Shown here: one piece after another, positions 21,022-28,362 of the stretch
Layout: every line of letters starts with the position of its first letter
How positions within the stretch are numbered: the stretch's first letter is position 1
DNA from: Syntrophobacterales bacterium
GTDB taxonomy: Bacteria; Desulfobacterota; Desulfobaccia; Desulfobaccales; 0-14-0-80-60-11
Direction of reading: 5' to 3'
Assembly (NCBI GenBank): GCA_023229795.1
Contig: JALNYP010000049.1
Coordinates: 1 to 28,475 of the forward strand
Length of the DNA stretch: 28,475 nucleotides
Notes under the pieces: generated by a model
Told to the model about the DNA's origin: nothing
What the model saw: only the letters and a program-made list of their open reading frames with translations
Databases searched by the model: none
Program-made: the position numbers and the translations under genes

Positions 21022-23727
21022 TCATCCCGTGACTGCCTCGACCTCCCGGCGGTCGGCGTCCTGAAGGGCCAACTCCACCCGATAGGTCCCCCCCTCGGTA
21101 TCTTTGCGCAAGGAAAACCCCAGGCGCTTCACCATCTCCAGCATCGGCTGGTTCTGGGCCAGGACGTCGCCGGTGAGGAGTTTCACCCCCTGCTCCCGGG
21201 CGATTTCGCTGAGCCGCTCCACCAGCTTGGGGCCCAGCCCCTTGCCCTGCCAGGGGTCCGCCACGATCACCGCAAACTCCGCGGTGGATCGGTCTGCGGC
21301 CATCACCATGCGGCTCACCCCCATCATCACTTCCGGCCCCGGCGGCTGGCCGATGGCCATCAGGCCCAGTTCCCGGTCGTAATCGTTCTGGGTAAACCGG
21401 ATGAGCATCTCATGGGTCCACTTCTTGATCAGCTTGAAGTAGCGGAAATAGATGGTCTCCTCCGAACACTTGCCGAGAAACTCGGACACCAGGGGTTCAT
21501 CCTCCGGTTTCATGGGCCGCATCAGCACCGGGGTGCCGTCCCTCAGCATCCAGTCGCTTTCGTACTGGTTGGGATAAGGCGCGATGATGAGATGGCGGGG
21601 GGCCGGCACCTCGGCGGGTTCGATGATCACCCGCGCGTCCACCGCCACAAAGCGCCCGTTGATCACCAACAGCGGGTTGATATCCAGCTCCACGATCTCG
21701 GGAAAATCCGTGACCAGTTGCGAAATGCGCACCAGGATCTCGGCCAACTGGTCCAGGTTGGCCGGCGGCAGGTTGCGATAACCCTCCAGCACCCGGGACA
21801 CTTTGGTCTTTTCGATCAACCGCCGGGCCAGGAGCAGATTCAGGGGCGGCAGGTCCACGGCCGAATCATCGAGGACCTCGGTGAATACCCCTCCGGCTCC
21901 GAAGAGGATGAGAGGGCCGAAATCCGGGTCCCGTTTACTGCCGATGATCAGCTCGCAGGTGGGCTCCCGCTCCTGGGTCTGGACCGTCACCCCCAGGATA
22001 TTGGCTTCCGGGTTCCTGGCCCTGACTGTGCTGGTGATCTCCTCATAGGCCCTCATCACCTCGCTTTCGTTCTGGAGGTTGAAGCGCATCCCGCCTACTT
22101 CGGATTTGTGGCTGATATCCGGGGAATTGATCTTCAGCGCCACCGGAAAGCCGAGCATTTCAGCCACTCCCACCGCGTCGGCGGCGGAGGACGCCGCCAC
22201 AGTGGGATTCACCGGCACCCCGTAGGCGCTCAAGATAGCTTTGGATTCCAGTTCGGTGAGCACCCCGCCCTGACGGCTGAGACATTGGGCCATGAAGGTC
22301 CGGGCCTGCCGGGTGTTCACGCTCAGTTCCTGGGTCAGGCGGGGCGGGGTATCTTGTAAGAGCTCCAGGTAGCGGGTATAGAACCACATTTCCATGAAGG
22401 TGTCCACCGCCTGCTCCGGAGTCTCAAAGGTGGGAATGCCCGCGTCATTGAGAATCTGGACCCCTTCCGCCACGTCATCACCGCCCATCCACACCGCGAA
22501 TATCGGCCGCCCCTTGCCCTTGACCTCCGGCGCCAGGGCCCGGGCCACTCCCGTGGGGTCGGTCATGGCCTGGGGGGAGAGAATGATCACCAGGCCGGCC
22601 AACTCCGGGGCCGCCATGGCCACCTGCACCGCCCAGAGATAGCGCTCGGGGGGCGCGTCGCCCAGGATGTCGATGGGGTTGCTCCGGCTCCAGTAAGGCG
22701 GCAAGAATTCGTCCAACTGCTCCAGGGTTTCGGCGGACAGGGCTGCAGGCTCCATATCCCAGCGCCCCAGGGCATCCACCGCCATGACCCCGGGCGCCCC
22801 GGCATTGGAGATGATCCCCAGGCTCCCGCCGATGGGGCGCTTGACCTTGCCCAGGGCCTCGGCGCAGTCGAAGAGCTGGCCGATGGTGTCCACCCGGATG
22901 ATCCCGGCTCGCCGGAACGCGGCATTATAGGCTCGGTCCGCCCCGGCCATGGCCCCGGTATGGGAGGCCGCGGCCTGAGCCCCGGCCCGGCTGCGCCCGG
23001 CTTTAATCACGATGATCGGTTTGATCCGGGACACGGAGCGGGCCGCGCTCATAAACTTGCGGTGCTGGGTCAGGTTTTCCATGTAAATGACGATGCTTTT
23101 GGCCTGCTCTTCGTTGCCCAGGTAATCGATGAGGTCGCCGAAATCCAGGTCCGCCATGGACCCCACGCTGATGAAGTGGCTGAAGCCGATCTTTTTGGGG
23201 ATGGCCCAGCCCAGGATGGAACTGCACAGCGCGCCGCTCTGGGAGATGAAAGCCAGGTTGCCCGGTTGGGCGCAATGGGGCGCAAAACTGGCGTGCAACT
23301 TGGACGACGGACAGAGGACACCCAGACAGTTAGGCCCCAAATAGCGGATCCCCGCCTTCTGGGCCTCGGCTTTGATGGCGGCCTCAATCTCTTTCCCCGG
23401 CTTCCCCACTTCTTTGCCGCCTGCCGAAATGATGATGGCCGTGCTGATGCCGGCCTCGCCGCACTCCTGCATGGCGCTGGGGACGTCGCGAATGGGGATG
23501 GCGATGATGGCCAGATCGATGGGCGCCTTGACGGCCGTGACCACCGGATAGGCGGGCAATCCCAGGATTTCCTGGTACTTGCGGTTGACCGGATAAATCT
23601 TCCCCGGGAACTCATCCTTGAGGAGATTGTGGATCAGGGCCTGCCCGATGGAATGTTCCTTCTCGCTGGCGCCGATCACCGCCACGGATTCCGGCTTGAA
23701 CAGCAGATCTAAATTTGACCGTCTCAT
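21022..23727 (-). CDS. NDP-forming acyl-CoA synthetase fused to a GNAT acetyltransferase (Pat-like)
   Basis: 901-residue multidomain protein. Residues 1 to about 135 form a CoA-binding domain (VAVIGAS, PVNRKY, YLGPNCLG). Residues about 150-460 are the succinyl-CoA-synthetase-like alpha and flavodoxin-like parts. Residues about 490-710 are the ATP-grasp beta part (AILSAYGVPV, ALKINSPDISHKSEVGG, FGPLILFGAGG). Residues about 735-890 are a GNAT domain with the acetyl-CoA loop QGKGLG at 827-832. The catalytic phosphohistidine position is kept as H256 in ASHTGAMAG, whereas Pat-type lysine acetyltransferases are reported to lose it. It may therefore make ATP from acyl-CoA, acetylate proteins, or both. 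AAGGA lies 7 nt before the ATG. Confidence 0.93.
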   Translation of the reverse strand: MRRSNLDLLFKPESVAVIGASEKEHSIGQALIHNLLKDEFPGKIYPVNRKYQEILGLPAYPVVTAVKAPIDLAIIAIPIRDVPSAMQECGEAGISTAIIISAGGKEVGKPGKEIEAAIKAEAQKAGIRYLGPNCLGVLCPSSKLHASFAPHCAQPGNLAFISQSGALCSSILGWAIPKKIGFSHFISVGSMADLDFGDLIDYLGNEEQAKSIVIYMENLTQHRKFMSAARSVSRIKPIIVIKAGRSRAGAQAAASHTGAMAGADRAYNAAFRRAGIIRVDTIGQLFDCAEALGKVKRPIGGSLGIISNAGAPGVMAVDALGRWDMEPAALSAETLEQLDEFLPPYWSRSNPIDILGDAPPERYLWAVQVAMAAPELAGLVIILSPQAMTDPTGVARALAPEVKGKGRPIFAVWMGGDDVAEGVQILNDAGIPTFETPEQAVDTFMEMWFYTRYLELLQDTPPRLTQELSVNTRQARTFMAQCLSRQGGVLTELESKAILSAYGVPVNPTVAASSAADAVGVAEMLGFPVALKINSPDISHKSEVGGMRFNLQNESEVMRAYEEITSTVRARNPEANILGVTVQTQEREPTCELIIGSKRDPDFGPLILFGAGGVFTEVLDDSAVDLPPLNLLLARRLIEKTKVSRVLEGYRNLPPANLDQLAEILVRISQLVTDFPEIVELDINPLLVINGRFVAVDARVIIEPAEVPAPRHLIIAPYPNQYESDWMLRDGTPVLMRPMKPEDEPLVSEFLGKCSEETIYFRYFKLIKKWTHEMLIRFTQNDYDRELGLMAIGQPPGPEVMMGVSRMVMAADRSTAEFAVIVADPWQGKGLGPKLVERLSEIAREQGVKLLTGDVLAQNQPMLEMVKRLGFSLRKDTEGGTYRVELALQDADRREVEAVTG

Positions 23728-23778
23728 CTCCGCATCCTTCGGTTTTTGGCAATCCGCTTTCCCCTGACGGGGGAAGTT

Positions 23779-23847
23779 GTAGGGGCGGGGTTTCCCCGCC
23801 CTTGTATGATCAGCGCCGTCAATTGGGCGGGGAGACCCCGCCCCTAC
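23779..23847. repeat. inverted pair of GTAGGGGCGGGG palindromes
   Basis: Left copy: GGGCGGGG at 23783-23790 pairs with CCCCGCCC at 23794-23801. Right copy: GGGCGGGG at 23825-23832 pairs with CCCCGCCC at 23836-23843. In opposite orientation the two 23-nt units differ at one base; 23 nt separate them. The stop codon of the upstream methyltransferase-like gene (23844-23846) is the TAG of the right copy. Confidence 0.85.
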
Positions 23848-24530
23848 GGCCGCCGGCTCTTCAGCCCGCCCCCGTGAAACATCGTCACCCGGTGGCGGCT
23901 GGCGCCGGTCCGCCCCCGGCCGTACCGGGACAGGGCCGGGGACCCTTTATGCGGCAAGGTCTCCCAATCCTCCCGGGCCCCGGTAACGCCGCCGCCGGCC
24001 TCGCCTACGAGCATAAGATAATGCAGAAATGGCGTTTGGCAAATCGCGGCCACCGATTGTCCCGGCGGGGGCCAGGCATAGATGACTACCTGGGGCCGAA
24101 ACTCCCGGACCGCGGCCAGGGCGTCGCCGGCCTCCACCGCCGGATGCACCGGCAGGCCCGAGACGAACTCGCCTTCGCCCTTATCCACGGCCCGAAACTC
24201 GATCCCCGCCGCGGCGCATAAGGGCGCCAGGGCCGCGCTCAAATAGCCCCGCCCGGCCCCCGCCTCCAACAGGCGCTTCACCCGCAGAAGTTTAAGGCAG
24301 CGCCTCAGGGCCAGCACCCACTCCCGGGACGGAAAGAAATAGACCCCGGTGGCCTGGGACAGGGCCATGAGCCAGGCGGCCTCGTCCGGCGCCTGGGCCG
24401 TCAGCTGGCGCCAGCGCGCCTCCGGCAGCAAATAATCTAGCGGGCCTTCCCCCGGGACCGGCAGGCGCACCAGGGCCCGGGCGAATCTAAGAAACTGCTG
24501 GTGTTCCTTAAAACTCCCTTGAATCTCCAC
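23844..24530 (-). CDS. small SAM-methyltransferase-like protein
   Basis: Predicted 228-residue protein with a Rossmann-like methyltransferase core. Motif I is RLLEAGAGRGYLSAALA, followed by an acidic residue at the end of strand 2 (FRAVDKGEGEF). A strand-4 motif YAWPPPGQS stands where many methyltransferases have NPPY or similar. An N-terminal helical region precedes the core. Substrate and even activity are uncertain, and the C-terminal part after about residue 190 is low in recognisable features and basic. I used the GTG at 24530, which has AAGGG 9 nt upstream; a TTG at 24575 is also possible and would add 15 residues. The stop codon lies inside a palindromic repeat, so the native C-terminus may have been altered. 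Confidence 0.65.
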   Translation of the reverse strand: MEIQGSFKEHQQFLRFARALVRLPVPGEGPLDYLLPEARWRQLTAQAPDEAAWLMALSQATGVYFFPSREWVLALRRCLKLLRVKRLLEAGAGRGYLSAALAPLCAAAGIEFRAVDKGEGEFVSGLPVHPAVEAGDALAAVREFRPQVVIYAWPPPGQSVAAICQTPFLHYLMLVGEAGGGVTGAREDWETLPHKGSPALSRYGRGRTGASRHRVTMFHGGGLKSRRP

Positions 24531-24651
24531 CTGATCCCGCCCTTGGGTCCTTAAGCATTTTTGGCCATGGGCCAAAAGCAGGCCCCTCGCGCCTTTCCCT
24601 TGTCCATCTTATCAAATTATGCGCGGTAATGAAGGCCGGGCTGCTTTTGCC

Positions 24652-24679
24652 TTGAAGTTTCTACCATTTTTGGAATAAT
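24652..24679 (+). promoter_or_regulatory. candidate promoter of the pst operon
   Basis: TTGAAG at 24652-24657 and AATAAT at 24674-24679 (five of six to the -10 consensus, with an upstream TGG) are separated by 16 nt. They lie in the divergent spacer before pstS, leaving a leader of about 55 nt. I see no clear Pho box in this spacer. Inferred from sequence only. Confidence 0.45.
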
Positions 24680-24741
24680 ATGAATGATCCTGCCAGTAGT
24701 TCCCAGGGTTAGTTTCTGGCTGTACTTCACGTATCGAAACC

Positions 24742-25614
24742 ATGTCCTATCCTGCTCAGGCATTGATAAAATCCCAGGGCCTCGACCCTGCCAAATCCCG
24801 GGGGCCGTCATCAGCGGCCGCCGGGCTCTGCCTTTTCGTGCTGGCCGCCCTCCTCATGATCTGCGGCTGCAACTCCGCGTCCGAACCCGTCAGCCGGCCC
24901 CTGTGCCTCGCGGGCTCCACTTCGGTGCAGCCCTTCGCCGAAAAACTGGCCGAGATCTATATGCACCGCCATCCCGGCGCCCGCGTCGATGTCCAGGGCG
25001 GGGGCTCCAGCGCCGGCATCTACGCCGCCACTCACGGAGCCGCCGACCTCGGGGCCTCTTCCCGGGAACTCCTCGGCGAGGAAAAAAAGCTGGTGGAGAT
25101 TCCCATCGCCTATGACGGCATCGCGGTCATCGTTCATCCCAGCAATCCGTTGACCAACATCAGCCTGGCCGATATCCGCAAGATCTTTGGCGGGCAGGAA
25201 ACCAATTGGCAGGCCCTGGGGTTGCCGCCCCATGCCATCGACCTGATCACCCGGGAAGAAGGCTCCGGCACCCGGGAGGCCTTCGAGCACCTGGTCATGG
25301 GGAAAGGCGAAATCACCCCCGCGGCCCTGGTGCAGGACTCCAACGGTTCGGTCCGGGAGATCGTCGCCGGCGATCCCTACTCCATCGGCTACATCTCCGC
25401 CGGCCTGGTGGACCACCGGGTCAAGGGCCTGGCCATCGACGGCGTCCTCCCCACCCGGGATAACATCAAAAATCATACGTATAAGCTGGTGCGTCGTTTC
25501 CTCCTGGTGGCCCGGGCCGCGCCCGCGGGCCCGTGCAAGGCCTTCGTGGATTTTGTCCTGAGTCCCAACGGCCAGAAGATCCTCGAGAACGAGGGCCTGG
25601 TAGGGGTTAAGTGA
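24742..25614 (+). CDS. pstS: phosphate ABC transporter substrate-binding protein
   Basis: 290-residue periplasmic phosphate-binding protein. A long cytoplasmic-looking N-terminus of about 28 residues precedes a hydrophobic stretch ending LLMICGCNS, which suggests a lipoprotein signal with the second cysteine as the acylated residue, although the lipobox is atypical. The phosphate-binding loops are AGSTSVQPFAEKLAE, GGGSSAGI and EEGSGTREAFEH, and the C-terminus has FVDFVLSPNGQKIL. No clear Shine-Dalgarno sequence lies before the ATG at 24742, so the true start could be internal. The stop codon overlaps the pstC start (TGATG), indicating translational coupling. Confidence 0.93.
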   Translation: MSYPAQALIKSQGLDPAKSRGPSSAAAGLCLFVLAALLMICGCNSASEPVSRPLCLAGSTSVQPFAEKLAEIYMHRHPGARVDVQGGGSSAGIYAATHGAADLGASSRELLGEEKKLVEIPIAYDGIAVIVHPSNPLTNISLADIRKIFGGQETNWQALGLPPHAIDLITREEGSGTREAFEHLVMGKGEITPAALVQDSNGSVREIVAGDPYSIGYISAGLVDHRVKGLAIDGVLPTRDNIKNHTYKLVRRFLLVARAAPAGPCKAFVDFVLSPNGQKILENEGLVGVK

Positions 25615-26453
25615 TGCAGCGGGAAAAGTTCATCGAACGAGTCCTCTTGCTCCTGGCCCTGTCTTCCATCAGTTCCCTGGCCCTCATCACCATCTTTATC
25701 TTTATCGAAGGCTTTCCCCTCATCCTCTCCGTCGGCCTGAAAGATTTCATTTTCTCCAGCCACTGGGCCCCCACCAAGGGCCATTTCGGCATCCTGGCCA
25801 TGATCATTTCGTCGATCCTGGTCACCATCGGGGCCATGGTCATCGGCGTGCCCCTGGGCCTGTCCTGCGCCATCGTGCTGGCGGAGTTTTCCCCCAAACG
25901 CCTCAAGATGGTCTTGAAACCCACGTTAGAACTCCTGGCCGGCATTCCCTCGGTGGTGTACGGCTTTCTGGGCGTGGTCTGGCTGGTGCCCTTGATCCGC
26001 AACTACCTGGGGGGGCCCGGGCTGTCGCTCTTGGCTGCGTCCATTATCCTGGGCATCATGATTCTGCCCACGATCATCAGCATCTCCATCGACGCCCTGA
26101 CCGCGGTCCCTGACCTCTACCGGGACGGCTCCCTGGCCCTGGGCGCCACCCGCTGGCAGACGGTCAGCCGGGTGGTGCTGCCCGCGGCCTCCTCCGGCAT
26201 CATCACTGCGATTATCCTGGGCATGGGCCGGGCCATCGGCGAGACCATGGCGGTGATCATGGTGGCGGGCAACGCCCTGAAGATCCCCACCTCCGTGCTG
26301 GACCCGGTGCGCACCCTGACCAGCAATATCGCCCTGGAGCTGGGCTATGCCGCGGGCCGCCACCGCGAGGCCCTCTTCGCCACCGGCATCGTGCTCTTCA
26401 TCATCATCATGGTCCTGAATCTCACCGCCACCCTGGTCACCCGGCGGAGGTAG
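25614..26453 (+). CDS. pstC: phosphate ABC transporter permease
   Basis: 279-residue inner-membrane permease that pairs with PstA to form the phosphate channel. It has about six hydrophobic membrane segments; the first is at residues 11-32. The ABC-coupling EAA-type loop is seen in LALGATRWQTVSRVVLP followed by GRAIGETMAVIM. The ATG at 25614 overlaps the pstS stop codon and has AGGGG upstream; a GTG one codon earlier is an alternative. A decayed heptad repeat lies between its stop codon and pstA. Confidence 0.95.
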   Translation: MQREKFIERVLLLLALSSISSLALITIFIFIEGFPLILSVGLKDFIFSSHWAPTKGHFGILAMIISSILVTIGAMVIGVPLGLSCAIVLAEFSPKRLKMVLKPTLELLAGIPSVVYGFLGVVWLVPLIRNYLGGPGLSLLAASIILGIMILPTIISISIDALTAVPDLYRDGSLALGATRWQTVSRVVLPAASSGIITAIILGMGRAIGETMAVIMVAGNALKIPTSVLDPVRTLTSNIALELGYAAGRHREALFATGIVLFIIIMVLNLTATLVTRRR

Positions 26454-26460
26454 GAAAGAC

Positions 26461-26481
26461 GGTTTTTAGTTTTCAGTTAAA
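26461..26481 (+). repeat. decayed RGTTTTC heptad array after pstC
   Basis: 7-mers GGTTTTT, AGTTTTC and AGTTAAA start 7 nt after the pstC stop codon, inside the pst operon. They match the type of array that follows secDF. Confidence 0.5.
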
Positions 26482-26521
26482 AAAATTTGGCAGCAGGTGA
26501 AAGGCAACCTGGAATAAATCC

Positions 26522-27358
26522 GTGCGACTCGATCCCCATACTACCCAGCGCCTGGTCAAAGCGCTTCTCTGGACCCTGACGGGCTTCACGCTCCTGATCC
26601 TGGTCTTTATCATCGTGGATATCGCGGTGAAGGGCCTGCCCCAGGTCACTCCCGGGTTCCTCTCCCAGGACTCCACGGATATGGGCCGGGCCGGCGGCAT
26701 CTTCCCCACCATTGTCGCCACCGCGTATATCACCCTCCTGGCCATCCTGCTGGCCTCGCCCCTGGGGGTGGGTACCGCCATCTATCTCACCGAGTACACC
26801 CGGGAAGGCTGGGCCACCCGCCTCATCCGCTTCGGGTCCGAATGCCTGGCAGGGGTGCCCTCCATCATCCTGGGACTGTTCGGCTTCGTCCTTTTCGTCA
26901 TGAAACTGGGCTTCGGCTGGTCGGTGCTCTCCGGCGGCCTCACCCTGGCCATCATGGTGCTGCCCATCATCATCCGCACCAGTGAGGAGGCCATCAAGGC
27001 CGTGCCCCAGGACTACCGCACCGCCTGTTATTCCCTGGGCATGAGCCAGTGGCAGACCGTCACCCGCATCGTGCTGCCCAGCGCCCTGCCGGGGATCACC
27101 ACCGGCATCATGCTCAGCATCGGCCGCTCCCTGGGCGAAACCGCGGTGCTGCTGTTCACCGCCGGCGCGGCGCTGCGCACGCCGGTATCGCTCTTTGATT
27201 CCGGCCGCACCATGGCGGTGCACTTCTACATCCTGGCCCGGGAGGGCATCTCCATGCCCAACGCCTACGGCACCGCCGCGGTCCTGGTGATCTCCATTCT
27301 GGTCATCAACGTGGGCGCTTACACCTTGATGCAGCGGCTGATGAAAAGGTATAGTTGA
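26522..27358 (+). CDS. pstA: phosphate ABC transporter permease
   Basis: 278-residue second permease of the phosphate transporter. It has about six membrane segments, and the ABC-coupling loop is YSLGMSQWQTVTRIVLPSALPG followed by GRSLGETAVLLFTAG. The start is a GTG at 26522; no ATG or strong Shine-Dalgarno sequence lies near it. The gap from pstC is 68 nt and holds a heptad array, so coupling between pstC and pstA looks weaker than between pstS and pstC. A 236-nt spacer with three repeats follows before pstB. Confidence 0.94.
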   Translation: MRLDPHTTQRLVKALLWTLTGFTLLILVFIIVDIAVKGLPQVTPGFLSQDSTDMGRAGGIFPTIVATAYITLLAILLASPLGVGTAIYLTEYTREGWATRLIRFGSECLAGVPSIILGLFGFVLFVMKLGFGWSVLSGGLTLAIMVLPIIIRTSEEAIKAVPQDYRTACYSLGMSQWQTVTRIVLPSALPGITTGIMLSIGRSLGETAVLLFTAGAALRTPVSLFDSGRTMAVHFYILAREGISMPNAYGTAAVLVISILVINVGAYTLMQRLMKRYS

Positions 27359-27388
27359 ATGGTAGCATCAGGCTTTCCCGTGAAAACC

Positions 27389-27463
27389 AAAATCCCCCTA
27401 AATCCCCCTTTCAAAAGGGGGACTTCAGACCCCCCTTTGAAAAAGGGGGGCAGGGGGGATTTC
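27389..27463. repeat. AAATCCCCCT double-hairpin repeat, copy 2
   Basis: It begins AAAATCCCCCTAAATCCCCC and ends with G6 ATTT, with two internal hairpins. It is a shorter relative of 15355-15449, lacking most of the central linker. It lies inside the pst operon between pstA and pstB and lacks the flanking terminal inverted repeats seen around copy 1. Confidence 0.8.
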
Positions 27464-27516
27464 CCATCCTGGGGGGGCTATTTGTGGTTCATGGACATTT
27501 ATTCTGCGCCACCTCA

Positions 27517-27540
27517 TGGTGCGCAGAGCGCACCCTACGT
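27517..27540. repeat. 24-nt palindromic repeat, copy 2
   Basis: Reverse-orientation copy of 13715-13738 with one mismatch. The hairpin arms are GGTGCGC and GCGCACC. It lies in the pstA-pstB spacer. Confidence 0.8.
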
Positions 27541-27559
27541 TTTCCTAATTTATACTCTT

Positions 27560-27594
27560 TGCTGAAGGCTGAAAGCTGACTGCTGATAGCTACT
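27560..27594 (+). repeat. NGCTGAN heptad array abutting the pstB start
   Basis: Five 7-mers, TGCTGAA, GGCTGAA, AGCTGAC, TGCTGAT and AGCTACT, end exactly at the base before the pstB ATG. They occupy the place where a Shine-Dalgarno sequence should be, and none is visible. Confidence 0.75.
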
Positions 27595-28362
27595 ATGAAC
27601 GACCAGCCTCAAGACAAAATCCGCATCGAGGACCTGTCCTTCTTCTATGGCGATTTTCAGGCCCTGGATGCGGTCACCTTAGCCATTCGGCCCAATGAGG
27701 TTTTCGGTCTTATGGGCCCGGCCAAGAGCGGCAAATCCACCTTGCTCCGGGTCTTGAACCGCATGTGCGACCTCATCCCCGGCATCAAGGTGACCGGCCG
27801 GGTCCGGCTGGACAATGACGATATCCTGGCCCCGGACTGCGACCTGGTGGGGCTGCGCCGCCGGGTGGGTCTGGTCCTGAGCCGCCCCACGCCGCTGCCC
27901 CGCTCCATCTTCGAAAACCTGGCCCTGGCCCCCCGCCTGGCCGGCAGGAAGAGCCGGGGCGAGCTGGCCGCCCTGGTGGAGACCAGCCTCCAGGCGGCCC
28001 GGCTGTGGGACGAAGTCAAGGACCGCCTCCAGGATTCGGCCCTGAAGCTCTCCGGCGGCCAACAGCAGCGTCTCTGCCTGGCCCGCACCCTGGCCATGGA
28101 ACCCGAGGTTATCCTGCTGGATGAGCCCACCAGCGGCCTGGACCCTATTTCCACCGCCAAGATCGAAGAGACCTTGCTTCAACTGAAAAATCAATATACT
28201 ATCGTCCTGGTGAGCAACAATACTAAGCAGATCGCCCGGGCTACCGATCGGGTAGCCTTTCTCCTGATGAGCCAGATCATCGAGATCGGGGACACCAGGC
28301 GGGTCTTCACCGTCCCGAAAGACAAACGCACCGATGACTATATCTCCGACCGCTTCGGATAA
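27595..28362 (+). CDS. pstB: PstB-family ATPase with altered Q-loop and H-loop
   Basis: 255-residue ABC ATPase of the phosphate transporter, on the cytoplasmic face of PstCA. Walker A is GPAKSGKST at residues 41-49 (usually GPSGCGKST). The signature is LSGGQQQRLCLARTLA at 152-167, Walker B with the catalytic glutamate is VILLDEP with E177, and the D-loop SGLDP follows. Two key residues differ from normal PstB: the Q-loop glutamine is S96 (VLSRPTP instead of VFQKPTP) and the switch histidine is N208 (VSNNTKQ instead of VTHNMQQ). Both changes are plain in the DNA (AGC at 27880, AAC at 28216). Its end overlaps the start of a second pstB. No ribosome site precedes the ATG; a heptad array sits there instead. 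Confidence 0.93.
   Translation: MNDQPQDKIRIEDLSFFYGDFQALDAVTLAIRPNEVFGLMGPAKSGKSTLLRVLNRMCDLIPGIKVTGRVRLDNDDILAPDCDLVGLRRRVGLVLSRPTPLPRSIFENLALAPRLAGRKSRGELAALVETSLQAARLWDEVKDRLQDSALKLSGGQQQRLCLARTLAMEPEVILLDEPTSGLDPISTAKIEETLLQLKNQYTIVLVSNNTKQIARATDRVAFLLMSQIIEIGDTRRVFTVPKDKRTDDYISDRFG

Noticed and set aside
24576..24741. A Pho box controlling pst
   Set aside because: I found no pair of CTGTCAT-like direct repeats at the right spacing before pstS; only a sigma70-type promoter is suggested.
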